Assembly: GCA_002280565.1 (NCBI GenBank)
Contig: NCEF01000011.1
Coordinates: 1-55,199, forward strand
Direction of reading: 5' to 3'
DNA from: Sphingomonas sp. 32-66-10
GTDB lineage: Bacteria; Pseudomonadota; Alphaproteobacteria; Sphingomonadales; Sphingomonadaceae
DNA length: 55,199 bases
Below the pieces are notes generated by a model. That model was not told the DNA's origin, ran no database searches, and was given only the letters and a program-made list of their open reading frames with translations. Positions within the stretch are counted from its first letter, which is position 1, and the number at the start of each line of letters is the position of its first letter. The translations under genes were made by a program, and so were the position numbers. Below are positions 8,369 to 15,891 of this stretch, piece after piece.

Positions 8369-8824
8369 TCAGCTTAGCCGGTCGATCGCCTCGCGGTCGA
8401 GGCTTCCCGGGATGATCATCAATGGCACCGGCAGAACCGCCATGTCGCCGCTGGTGAAATGGGTGACGATCGGGCCGGGTTTGCCGCCGACCGCAGCGCC
8501 GAGGACGAGCGCGGCGATCTCTGGATTGGCTTCGATCATCTCGCGAATGACCTTGGGTCCGTCGCCTTCGACCACGGTGATGGTCGGTTTGAGCCCCGAT
8601 TCCTGGATCAGCGTGCCCGCCGCGCCAGCGACCAAAGCTTCGGCGCGTTGCCGCCCTTCCTCCTCGATCGTCGCCATGACGCCGCCCCACTGGACGAAGT
8701 CGGGCTTGGGAATCAGCGCCAGAATCTCGACCCCGCCGCCGGTCTTGACCGCACGGCGCGCGGCGAAGCGGAGCGCAATCTGCGCCTCGGGGCTTTCATC
8801 GATCACGACCAGATAGGTACGCAT
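8369..8824 (-). CDS. Universal stress protein (UspA family)
   Basis: A 151-residue single-domain Usp protein: beta-strand MRTYLVVIDESPEAQ at the start, the VVEGDGP strand and the nucleotide-binding loop ALVLGAAVGGKPGP near residue 110. Usp proteins support survival in starvation, redox or DNA stress. Start chosen at 8824 because the reverse strand carries GAGAGGGGA about eight bases upstream; the frame is open further upstream but that part is not conserved. First gene of a pair with the M28 peptidase. Confidence 0.9.
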   Translation of the reverse strand: MRTYLVVIDESPEAQIALRFAARRAVKTGGGVEILALIPKPDFVQWGGVMATIEEEGRQRAEALVAGAAGTLIQESGLKPTITVVEGDGPKVIREMIEANPEIAALVLGAAVGGKPGPIVTHFTSGDMAVLPVPLMIIPGSLDREAIDRLS

Positions 8825-8964
8825 GAAACCAGTTCCCCTCTCCGTTGGTGACAGGTGGTGACGTGTCGCGCACCTGAGCGCAAGGGGCGGGGTTGACCCA
8901 AGCCGTTCATCGCGCAAGGAGGGCGCGACAACCACCTCACATCACGACAGGATCCTCCCCACCC

Positions 8965-10245
8965 ATGTCGATCGAAATCAAGATGCCCGCTTTGTCCCCG
9001 ACGATGGAGGAGGGCACGCTCGCCAAATGGCTGGTGAAAGAAGGCGATACGGTCAAGGCCGGCGACCTGATGGCCGAGATCGAAACCGACAAGGCGACAA
9101 TGGAGTTCGAGGCGGTCGATGAAGGCGTGATCGCCGAGATCGTCATTGCCGAGGGCACGGATGGCGTGAAGGTCGGCACCGTGATCGCAGTGCTGGCGGG
9201 TGAGGGCGAGGATGCCGCATCGGTCTCCGCGCCAAAGGCTGAGGCGCCCAAAGCAGAAGCGCCCAAGGCCGAGGCGGCTCCGGCGCCTGCGCCCGCTCCG
9301 GCGGCTGCGCCGAAAGCTGACGGCGACCGAGTCAAGGCGAGCCCGCTGGCGCGCCGCATCGCCGCTGAAAAGGGCGTGGACCTGTCGGGCGTCGCTGGTT
9401 CCGGCCCGAATGGCCGCATCGTCAAGGCCGACGTCGCCGACGCGAAGCCCGGTGCAGCGCCCGCGCCCAAGGCCGCCGAAGCGCCTGCCGCCGCTGCTGC
9501 GCCGACCGCATCGGCTCCGGCCGCGGCTCCGGCATCGGTGTGGTATGACGAGAGCATCCCGCATGAGGTCGAAAAGCTAAGCAACATCCGCAAGACGATC
9601 GCGCGCCGCCTGACCGAGGCGAAGCAGACGATCCCGCACATCTATCTGACCGTGGACATCCAGCTCGACGCGCTGCTCAAGCTGCGCGGCCAGCTCAACA
9701 AGAGCCTGGAAGCGCGCGGCGTGAAGCTGTCGGTCAACGATATGCTGATCAAGGCGCTCGCGGTTGCGCTGGTGCAGGTGCCCAAGTGCAACGTGACCTA
9801 TGCGGGCGACAAGCTGGTCAAATACAGCCGCGCCGACATCTCGGTGGCGGTGTCCACGCCGACCGGCCTGATCACCCCGATCATCCGCGACGCGGCGAAT
9901 ATCGGCATCGCGTCGATCTCGACCCAGATGAAGGAGCTGGCCGACCGTGCGAAGGAGGGCAAGCTCCAGCCGCACGAATATCAGGGCGGCACCGCCAGCA
10001 TTTCGAACATGGGCATGTTCGGGATCAAGCAGTTCGACGCGGTGATCAACCCGCCCCAGGCGATGATCCTGGCGGTCGGCGCGGGCGAGAAGCGTCCGTA
10101 CATCGTCGACGACGCGCTGGGCGTCGCCACCGTCATGTCGGCGACCGGCAGCTTCGACCACCGCGCGGTGGACGGGGCCGATGGCGCCGAGCTGATGAAG
10201 GTCCTCAAGGCGCTGATCGAATCGCCCATGGGCCTGCTGGCCTGA
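8965..10245 (+). CDS. pdhC: Pyruvate dehydrogenase E2, dihydrolipoamide acetyltransferase
   Basis: 426 residues in the order expected for E2. A lipoyl domain (1-80) has the lipoylated Lys in [17 protein letters not shown]. An Ala/Pro/Lys-rich linker with [11 protein letters not shown] repeats follows, then the subunit-binding domain ([15 protein letters not shown]...NGRIVKADV), a second Ala/Pro linker, and the catalytic domain ending with [14 protein letters not shown] (His and Asp of acyltransfer). It transfers acetyl groups from E1 to CoA. E1 genes are not in the window; E3 (lpdA) is 1.1 kb downstream on the same strand with three small genes between. Start ATG 8965. Confidence 0.97.
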   Translation: MSIEIKMPALSPTMEEGTLAKWLVKEGDTVKAGDLMAEIETDKATMEFEAVDEGVIAEIVIAEGTDGVKVGTVIAVLAGEGEDAASVSAPKAEAPKAEAPKAEAAPAPAPAPAAAPKADGDRVKASPLARRIAAEKGVDLSGVAGSGPNGRIVKADVADAKPGAAPAPKAAEAPAAAAAPTASAPAAAPASVWYDESIPHEVEKLSNIRKTIARRLTEAKQTIPHIYLTVDIQLDALLKLRGQLNKSLEARGVKLSVNDMLIKALAVALVQVPKCNVTYAGDKLVKYSRADISVAVSTPTGLITPIIRDAANIGIASISTQMKELADRAKEGKLQPHEYQGGTASISNMGMFGIKQFDAVINPPQAMILAVGAGEKRPYIVDDALGVATVMSATGSFDHRAVDGADGAELMKVLKALIESPMGLLA

Positions 10246-10255
10246 GCGCCCCGCC

Positions 10256-10477
10256 ATGCGTGTCCTGATCGAAGCATTGCACATCGCCGCGGGGATTGCG
10301 GTCGCGTTGCTGATCGGGGCGCTGGCGAGCTGGGCCTATCCGCTCGCGCAGGGGGATGTGTGGCTGGTGACGGGCACCGCGATCCTGTGCATCATCGTGA
10401 TGGGCGTGGGCCCGATGCGCCGCGCGATGTGGCTGCAGCGCAACCCGCAGGGCGGGGAGGGCGGCGGCGATGCCTGA
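10256..10477 (+). CDS. Small two-helix membrane protein, unknown function
   Basis: A 73-residue protein with two predicted membrane helices (IAAGIAVALLIGALASWAYP and WLVTGTAILCIIVMGVGP) and a basic, Gly-rich tail. It starts 11 bases after pdhC and its end overlaps the thioesterase gene by eight bases, so it looks like a real member of the pdhC-lpdA transcription unit. Family not recognised. Confidence 0.72.
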   Translation: MRVLIEALHIAAGIAVALLIGALASWAYPLAQGDVWLVTGTAILCIIVMGVGPMRRAMWLQRNPQGGEGGGDA

Positions 10478-10853
10478 CCGGGAGCCCCCCGCGATCGAAC
10501 CCGCGATCCGCGTCAGCACCATGCCCGCCGATGCCAACGCCTATGGCGACATTTTTGGCGGCTGGCTGGTGGGTCAGATGGATCTTGCTGCCGGCCTCGT
10601 CGCCGCACGCCGCGCCAAGGGCCGCGCGGTCACGGTCGCGATGGACTCGATGCAATTCCACGCACCCGTCGCGGTCGGTGACGAAGTCTCGGTCTATGCC
10701 CAGATCGTGAAGATCGGGCGCAGCTCGATGCTGATCGAGGTCGAAGCCTGGCGCCGCTGTCGGCACGGCGAGGAGCGCGAGCTGGTGACCCAGGCGAACT
10801 TCACCTTTGTTGCGGTCGGCGAAGACCGCAAGCCGCGGCCGGTGGATCAGTGA
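10470..10853 (+). CDS. Acyl-CoA thioesterase, hotdog fold (YciA-like)
   Basis: A 127-residue single hotdog domain. The YciA/BACH-type signature is clear: TMPADANAYGDIFGGWLVGQ near residue 13 (catalytic Asp in the NxYGDIFGGW loop), then DSMQFHAPVAVGDEVSVYA. It hydrolyses short-to-medium acyl-CoA. It sits between the PDH E2 and E3 genes and overlaps its upstream neighbour, suggesting a link to acetyl-CoA/CoA balance (inference). Confidence 0.92.
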   Translation: MPDREPPAIEPAIRVSTMPADANAYGDIFGGWLVGQMDLAAGLVAARRAKGRAVTVAMDSMQFHAPVAVGDEVSVYAQIVKIGRSSMLIEVEAWRRCRHGEERELVTQANFTFVAVGEDRKPRPVDQ

Positions 10854-10870
10854 GTTCAGACCCGCTTGTA

Positions 10871-10951
10871 CCCTCCCCCCTTGCGGGGGAGGGAGGGGCC
10901 CGCCGCCGTAAGGCGGTGGGAGGGAGAGGGGGCGCGCTCGCCAGAGCGCGC
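10871..10951. repeat. Left palindromic repeat unit flanking the DUF559 gene
   Basis: CCCTCCCCC (10871-10879) pairs with GGGGGAGGG (10885-10893). A CCGCC-GTAA-GGCGG hairpin follows, then GCGCGCTC (10932-10939) pairing with GAGCGCGC (10944-10951), just before the DUF559 ATG at 10955. The first palindrome recurs in inverted setting at 11300-11322 and as a shorter version at 43585-43610. The array begins 18 bases after the thioesterase stop. Confidence 0.8.
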
Positions 10952-10954
10952 GGG

Positions 10955-11347
10955 ATGCGCAAGCAGCCCACTGAGGCCGAGCGCATGCTGTGGACGCTCT
11001 TACGTAACAAGCGCCTCGACGGCTGGAAGTGGAAACGACAGCAGCCGCTCGGACCCTATATCGTCGACTTCATTTGCTTCGAAGCGCGGCTGATCGTCGA
11101 AGCAGACGGATCCCAGCACATCGGCAGCGCATCCGACATTGTGCGCGACCATTGGCTGCGCGGACAGGGGTTCCGCGTCGCGCGCTTCTTCAACAACGAT
11201 ATCCTGGCGCAGCCGGATTCCGTTCTAACAGCGCTCCTTGCTGAACTCGAAGCGCCCGCCGGGGCATCGAGCCCCGGCGGGCGCTCCCCCTCTCCCCAGC
11301 CCTCCCCCACAAGGGGGGAGGGAGAAGAAGGAACATCTCGTGGCTGA
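10955..11347 (+). CDS. DUF559 endonuclease-like protein
   Basis: The core (from MRKQPTEAERMLWTLL) is a DUF559 domain of the Vsr/PD-(D/E)XK nuclease type: PYIVDFICFEARLIVEADG contains the D...ExD catalytic pattern, and a QHI and RDHWLRGQGFRVARF follow. About 100 residues are conserved; the last ~30 (from APAGASSPGG) are translated palindromic repeat. The frame is also open upstream to a GTG at 10850 overlapping the thioesterase stop, but that part is again translated repeat, so I place the start at ATG 10955. DUF559 function is not established. It is inserted between thioesterase and lpdA genes. Confidence 0.8.
   Translation: MRKQPTEAERMLWTLLRNKRLDGWKWKRQQPLGPYIVDFICFEARLIVEADGSQHIGSASDIVRDHWLRGQGFRVARFFNNDILAQPDSVLTALLAELEAPAGASSPGGRSPSPQPSPTRGEGEEGTSRG
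11251..11322. repeat. Right palindromic repeat unit flanking the DUF559 gene
   Basis: AGCGCCCGCCGGGGC (11251-11265) pairs perfectly with GCCCCGGCGGGCGCT (11271-11285), a 15-bp stem with a five-base loop. Then CCCTCCCCC (11300-11308) pairs with GGGGGAGGG (11314-11322). Read on the reverse strand, the unit parallels the left one (CCCTCCCCC palindrome, GGAGAGGGGG, then a GC hairpin), so the two frame the DUF559 core as inverted copies. The lpdA ribosome-binding site lies right at its edge. Confidence 0.8.
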
Positions 11348-12740
11348 ATCCTATGACGTGATCGTGCTCGGCTCCGGACCCGGCGGCTATGTCGCCGCGA
11401 TCCGCGCGAGCCAGCTCGGTCTCAAGACCGCGATCGTCGAGCGCGAACTGCTCGGCGGCATCTGCCTCAACTGGGGGTGCATTCCGACCAAGGCGCTGCT
11501 GCGCTCGGCCGAGATCTTCCACTTCATGCAGCATGCCAAGGATTATGGTCTGGCCGCCGAGAAGATCAGCGCGGACCTGGATGCGGTGGTCAAGCGCTCG
11601 CGCGGTGTGGCCAAGCAGCTCAATCAGGGCGTCACGCACCTGATGAAGAAGAACAAGATCGCGGTCCACATGGGCACCGGCAAGCTGACCGGTAAGGGCA
11701 AGCTGTCGGTCACTGGCACTGATGGCAAGGTTACCGAGCTGGCGGGCAAGAACATCATCCTCGCCACCGGCGCGCGCGCCCGCGACCTGCCGAACCTGCC
11801 CGCAGATGGCGAGCGGGTGTGGACCTATCGCCACGCGATGACGCCCAAGGAAATGCCGAAGAAGCTGCTCGTCATCGGATCGGGCGCGATCGGGATCGAG
11901 TTCGCCAGCTTCTACAACGACATGGGCGCGGACGTGACGGTGGTCGAGATGCTCGACCGCATCGTGCCGGTCGAGGACAAGGACATCTCCGCGCATCTGG
12001 AGAAGGCCCTCAAGAAGCAGGGCATGACCATCATGACCAGCGCCAAGATCGACAAGATCGCCGCCGACAAGAGCGGCGTGAAGGCGACCATTACCGGCAA
12101 GGATGGCAAGGCGATCGATGGCGAGTTTAGCCATGTCATCGTCGCGATCGGCATCGTGCCGAACACGGCGGACATCGGCCTCAAGGAACTGGGCGTCGAC
12201 GTCGACGATCGCGGCTTCCTTAAGACCGACGGCGCGTGCCGCACCAATGTCGAGGGGCTGTGGGCGATCGGCGACATCACCGCGCCGCCCTGGCTGGCGC
12301 ACAAGGCGAGCCATGAGGGCGTGATCGCGGCTGAGGCGATTGCCGGCAATCACCCGCACGCGATGGACCCGCGCAACATCCCGGGCTGCACCTATTGCCA
12401 CCCGCAGATCGCCAGCGTCGGCCTGACCGAGGCGAAGGCCAAGGAAGCGGGTTACGCGGTCAAGGTCGGCAACTTCCCCTTCATCGGCAACGGCAAGGCG
12501 ATCGCGCTCGGCGAGCCGGACGGGTTCGTGAAGACGGTGTTCGACGCCAAGACCGGCGAACTGCTCGGCGCGCACATGATCGGCGCGGAAGTGACCGAGA
12601 TGATTCAGGGCTATACCATCGGCAAGACGTTGGAGACGACCGAGGCCGAGCTGATGGAGACGGTGTTCCCGCACCCGACGATCAGCGAGTCGATGCACGA
12701 GAGCGTGCTCGCTGCTTATGGGCGAGTGATCCATGTCTGA
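11340..12740 (+). CDS. lpdA: Dihydrolipoyl dehydrogenase (E3)
   Basis: A 466-residue FAD disulfide oxidoreductase: FAD-binding GSGPGGYVAAI at the N-terminus, redox-active CLNWGC in GGICLNWGCIPTKALL at ~40, NAD-binding VIGSGAIGIEFASFYNDMG at ~175, a TCYCH-like CTYCHPQIASVG and the active-site base in FPHPTISESMHE near the C-terminus. It reoxidises lipoyl groups of PDH E2 (pdhC lies upstream). Start is the GTG at 11340, with AAGAAGGAAC in front. The start overlaps the DUF559 stop, so that insertion has come to lie directly against this gene. Confidence 0.97.
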   Translation: MAESYDVIVLGSGPGGYVAAIRASQLGLKTAIVERELLGGICLNWGCIPTKALLRSAEIFHFMQHAKDYGLAAEKISADLDAVVKRSRGVAKQLNQGVTHLMKKNKIAVHMGTGKLTGKGKLSVTGTDGKVTELAGKNIILATGARARDLPNLPADGERVWTYRHAMTPKEMPKKLLVIGSGAIGIEFASFYNDMGADVTVVEMLDRIVPVEDKDISAHLEKALKKQGMTIMTSAKIDKIAADKSGVKATITGKDGKAIDGEFSHVIVAIGIVPNTADIGLKELGVDVDDRGFLKTDGACRTNVEGLWAIGDITAPPWLAHKASHEGVIAAEAIAGNHPHAMDPRNIPGCTYCHPQIASVGLTEAKAKEAGYAVKVGNFPFIGNGKAIALGEPDGFVKTVFDAKTGELLGAHMIGAEVTEMIQGYTIGKTLETTEAELMETVFPHPTISESMHESVLAAYGRVIHV

Positions 12741-12796
12741 TTGACCTTGATCGTGTTCGCGGCGAGCGTGCTGCGGACACGACAGGGGATATTTGT

Positions 12797-14006
12797 ATGA
12801 AGCTTAGCATGATCGGCGTGGCGCTCGCGCTCACCGCCGCCACGCCCGCCGCCGCCGAAACGGTGGTGGTCACCGCCGACCGGATGATCGACGTGGTCAG
12901 CGGCAAGGTGGTCGAGCATCCCGCGATCTTCATCACCGACGGGCGCATCACCAGCATTGCCGACGCGCGTGTCGTGCGCTGGGGCAGCGACGTGCGGCAT
13001 ATCAATCTGAGCGGCAAGACGGTGCTGCCCGGGCTGATCGACATGCATGTCCATCTCGACAGCAATCCCGTTTATGGCGGCTATACCGGTCTGCAGTTCA
13101 CCGACAGCTTTTGGGCGATCCAGGGGACGGCGAATGCGCGGGCGATGTTGCGCGCGGGCTTTACGACGATCCGCAATGTCGGGTCCGAAAACTATGCCGA
13201 TGTCGGGTACAAGCAGGCGATCGAGGAAGGGCTGATTGCCGGGCCGCGGATCGTGCCGGGCGCGCATTCGCTGGGCGCGACGGGCGGGCATTGCGACAGC
13301 ACTTATTTGCCCCCCTCGTTCAAGCAAAAGGGCGTCGCGGTCGGGGACGGAGCGCAGGAGCTGCGCCGGATCGTGCGCGAGCAGCGCAAATATGGCGCCG
13401 AGGTGATCAAGATCTGTGCGACCGGCGGGGTCTTTTCGCGCAACACCGAGCCGGGGCAGCAGCAGCTGTCGGAGAACGAGATGCGCGCCATCGCGGACGA
13501 GGCGCATCAATGGGGCCTGAAGGTCGCGGCGCACGCGCATGGCGCGGCGGGGATCAAGGCGGCGATCCGCGCAGGCATCGACACGATCGAACATGCCAGC
13601 CTGGTCGATGACGAAGGGATCAAGCTCGCGGCTGCGCGCAAGCAGCCGGTGTGGTTCTCGATGGATATCTACAACACCGATTACACCCAGGCCGAGGGCA
13701 AGAAGAACGGCGTGCTGGAGGATAACCTCCGCAAGGATCGCGAAATCGCGCAGATCCAGCGCGACAATTTTCGCAAGGCGCATGCAGCGGGTGTGAAGAT
13801 GGTGTTCGGCAGCGATGCGGGCGTGATGCCGCACGGCACCGCTGCGGGTCAGTTCCGCATCACTTGGCCGGACCAAGGATGTCGGTGCGATCGAAGTGGG
13901 CCGCTATGGCGACTTGATCGCGGTCGAGGGTGATCCGTTGAAGGACGTCGATGTCCTGACCAAGGTCACTGACGTGATCAAGGGCGGCGAACGCGTCACG
14001 GACTGA
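12797..14006 (+). pseudogene. Amidohydrolase (Xaa-Pro dipeptidase-like), broken by internal deletion
   Basis: Begins with a signal peptide (MKLSMIGVALALTAATPAAA) and an RBS AGGGGAT. Amidohydrolase motifs are intact: LPGLIDMHVHLDS (HxH), KICATGGVFS, KVAAHAHGA, GIDTIEHASL and GSDAGVMPHGTAAG. After GQFR (~13858) the frame jumps. The expected C-terminus LGRTKDVGAIEVGRYGDLIA continues from 13863 in a different frame and ends at 14006; the original frame runs to 13933 as unrelated sequence. Roughly 25-30 residues normally linking these blocks are missing, so this is a deletion plus frameshift. Either a true pseudogene or a sequence error. Confidence 0.85.
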
Positions 14007-14017
14007 TCGGAGACATG

Positions 14018-14056
14018 AAAAAAGGGGCGCGCTCCGCATGGAACGCGCCCCTTTTC
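14018..14056. terminator. Bidirectional terminator between amidohydrolase and bactofilin
   Basis: AAAAGGGGCGCG pairs with CGCGCCCCTTTT around a small inner TCC-GCAT-GGA loop. A-run on the left and T-run on the right let it act on both converging genes. Confidence 0.8.
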
Positions 14057-14076
14057 TATTCAGGCCGGATCGGCGT

Positions 14077-14556
14077 TCAGTTCGATCCCATGACCGACGC
14101 GACCGTCACCGGCGCGGCTGCACCCGGCTGCACCGGTTCGGCACGGGCCGGTGCGGCGGTGATCGCGCTCAGATGCTTGAGCCGCCCATCGATATGGCCG
14201 CCATTTTCGATCGTGATATTTTCATATTCGACATCGCCGGTGATGCGCGCGGTGCGCTCGACCGTCAGCAACTTGGCGCGGACCGTACCTTCGATCGCGC
14301 CGGCCAGGCGCGCGCTTTCGGCGGTCACACTGCCGAAGATCTGGCTGTCGGCGCCCTGCGCGAGCGTGCCGCAATCGACATCGCCCTCGACCCGACCCTC
14401 GATATGCAGTTCGCTGCTGGCCTTGATGCTTCCGGTGATGACGATGTCCGGCCCGATGACCGAAAACATGCCGCGCTTCGACGCGCCATTGCTCTGTGCC
14501 GGCGGTGCAGGCGGCATGGCAGGACGGTCATCGCGCGAACGGCTGTTATTAAACAT
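14077..14556 (-). CDS. Bactofilin (polymer-forming cytoskeletal protein)
   Basis: A 159-residue protein. After a disordered, Pro-rich N-terminus the central ~100 residues form the bactofilin right-handed beta helix: FSVIGPDIVITGSIKASSEL, HIEGRVEGDV, GSVTAESARLAGAIEG and ITGDVEYENITIENGG show the repeating G-x-V/I pattern. Bactofilins polymerise without nucleotides and help shape the envelope or localise cell-wall enzymes. It lies two bases downstream of a membrane glycosyltransferase-like gene on the same strand, so an envelope role is likely. Confidence 0.93.
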   Translation of the reverse strand: MFNNSRSRDDRPAMPPAPPAQSNGASKRGMFSVIGPDIVITGSIKASSELHIEGRVEGDVDCGTLAQGADSQIFGSVTAESARLAGAIEGTVRAKLLTVERTARITGDVEYENITIENGGHIDGRLKHLSAITAAPARAEPVQPGAAAPVTVASVMGSN

Positions 14557-14558
14557 GG

Positions 14559-15791
14559 TTACTCCCCACTTCCCCGGAAACTGAGTCGCTGCTCAATATC
14601 ATAGCGGAACCCGCCCCGCAGCACGGCTGGTCCCGGATTTCGTCCCGTTGGGGGATTATCGTTTGCATTCGGCATCGCGAGCGGCCTCGCGGCGATCCAG
14701 GTTGCCGCGATCATGCAGGCGGTGCCCAGCGCGACCATCGGTGCGCCGAGCCCGAGATAGCCGGTGATCGCGGCAAACGATCCGATCTGGACCAACGCGG
14801 CGAGAGCGAAGGCGGAACGGGTACCCCGCGCGATCGCGAACGCCAGAATCAGCATGTCGGCGAGCAGGAAATAGCGCTCATGCATGCGCGGGAGCAGCCC
14901 GGCGGTGAGCAGCCCGGCGAGTGCAGCCATGCCAACCAGCCCGGCGTTGTCGAACCGGACCACCTGCATCTTCGCGATGAACCAGGCGGCGGCGCCGAGT
15001 GCGGCGGCGAGGGCCAGACCGAACAGGCGCGGCGCGAACTCGGGCGCGATCATCCCGGCAAGCGACCAGATGTTTGGCGCGTTGCGCGCGATGTCGTTGC
15101 TGAACGTGCCCGCCTGCCGGAAATAGATCGTGGCGAGGTCGGCGGGCGGCCAGCCGGCGAGCAGGGCAGGGGCCATCAGCGCGAGCAGCGCTGCGGGAGC
15201 AGCGAGCCACTGGACCAACGGGACGCGGCGCTGGATCGCGATGGCGAGGAAGAAGGGGGCGACCAGCACCGCCTGCGCCTTGAACGCGACCGCGACTCCG
15301 CACCAGACGAACATTGCGATGTGCCGCCGCTCGACCGCCATGGCGACCGCCATCAGACATGCGGCGACATAGATGGCGTCGCACTGGCCCATCAGCAGCG
15401 CGTTAAACGCGACCGAGGGGAGGGCGATGACCAACGCCGCCCAGTGCGCCCGCTGCGCCACGCCAAGCGCGCCGAGCAGCCGGTGCATCGCCAGCGCCAG
15501 CGCGACCGTCCCGGCGACTGATAGCAATTTGATCACGCTCATCGGATCGAGCCAGGCGGTCAGCGGGCTCACGAGCGCGAGCAAATAGAGGTAGCTCGGC
15601 ATGTAGTTGGAAAAGGGTCGGGCGAAGGCATTGGCGACCCCGGCGTCGCGGATCGTTTCCAGCCAGGGAATCAGATAGGCGGTCATGTCCGGCGTGAAGA
15701 GCGGCCACAGCACCCAGGCCTGCGCCGCTGCGACGAGCGCGACGAGCCAGGGGGCGGGAGGACGCAGGATGATGCGCTGAACAGGCGGCAT
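14559..15791 (-). CDS. Polytopic membrane glycosyltransferase-like protein
   Basis: A 410-residue protein with about ten hydrophobic segments and an Asp-containing first loop (FTPDMTAYLIPWLETI), like the GT-C class (DUF2029/mannosyltransferase type) that uses lipid-linked sugars. A late RMHERYFLLADML motif resembles the HERY-type loop of such enzymes. No close family is certain. It is cotranscribed with the bactofilin gene (two-base gap). Start at ATG 15789-15791. Confidence 0.72.
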   Translation of the reverse strand: MPPVQRIILRPPAPWLVALVAAAQAWVLWPLFTPDMTAYLIPWLETIRDAGVANAFARPFSNYMPSYLYLLALVSPLTAWLDPMSVIKLLSVAGTVALALAMHRLLGALGVAQRAHWAALVIALPSVAFNALLMGQCDAIYVAACLMAVAMAVERRHIAMFVWCGVAVAFKAQAVLVAPFFLAIAIQRRVPLVQWLAAPAALLALMAPALLAGWPPADLATIYFRQAGTFSNDIARNAPNIWSLAGMIAPEFAPRLFGLALAAALGAAAWFIAKMQVVRFDNAGLVGMAALAGLLTAGLLPRMHERYFLLADMLILAFAIARGTRSAFALAALVQIGSFAAITGYLGLGAPMVALGTACMIAATWIAARPLAMPNANDNPPTGRNPGPAVLRGGFRYDIEQRLSFRGSGE

Positions 15792-15891
15792 TCAACGTTC
15801 CATGCCCGCGCCGGATTGAAATCGCGTTAAGCATCGTTCCGGCTGCGAGATAATCATGCTATGGCAGGTGCAGGGCAGCGGGAGAGGCGGT

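Noticed and set aside
10850-10954. N-terminal extension of the DUF559 protein from a GTG overlapping the thioesterase stop
   Set aside because: The added residues are translated palindromic repeat (PLVPSPLAGEGGARRRK type), so it is probably not functional coding, although translation from there cannot be excluded.
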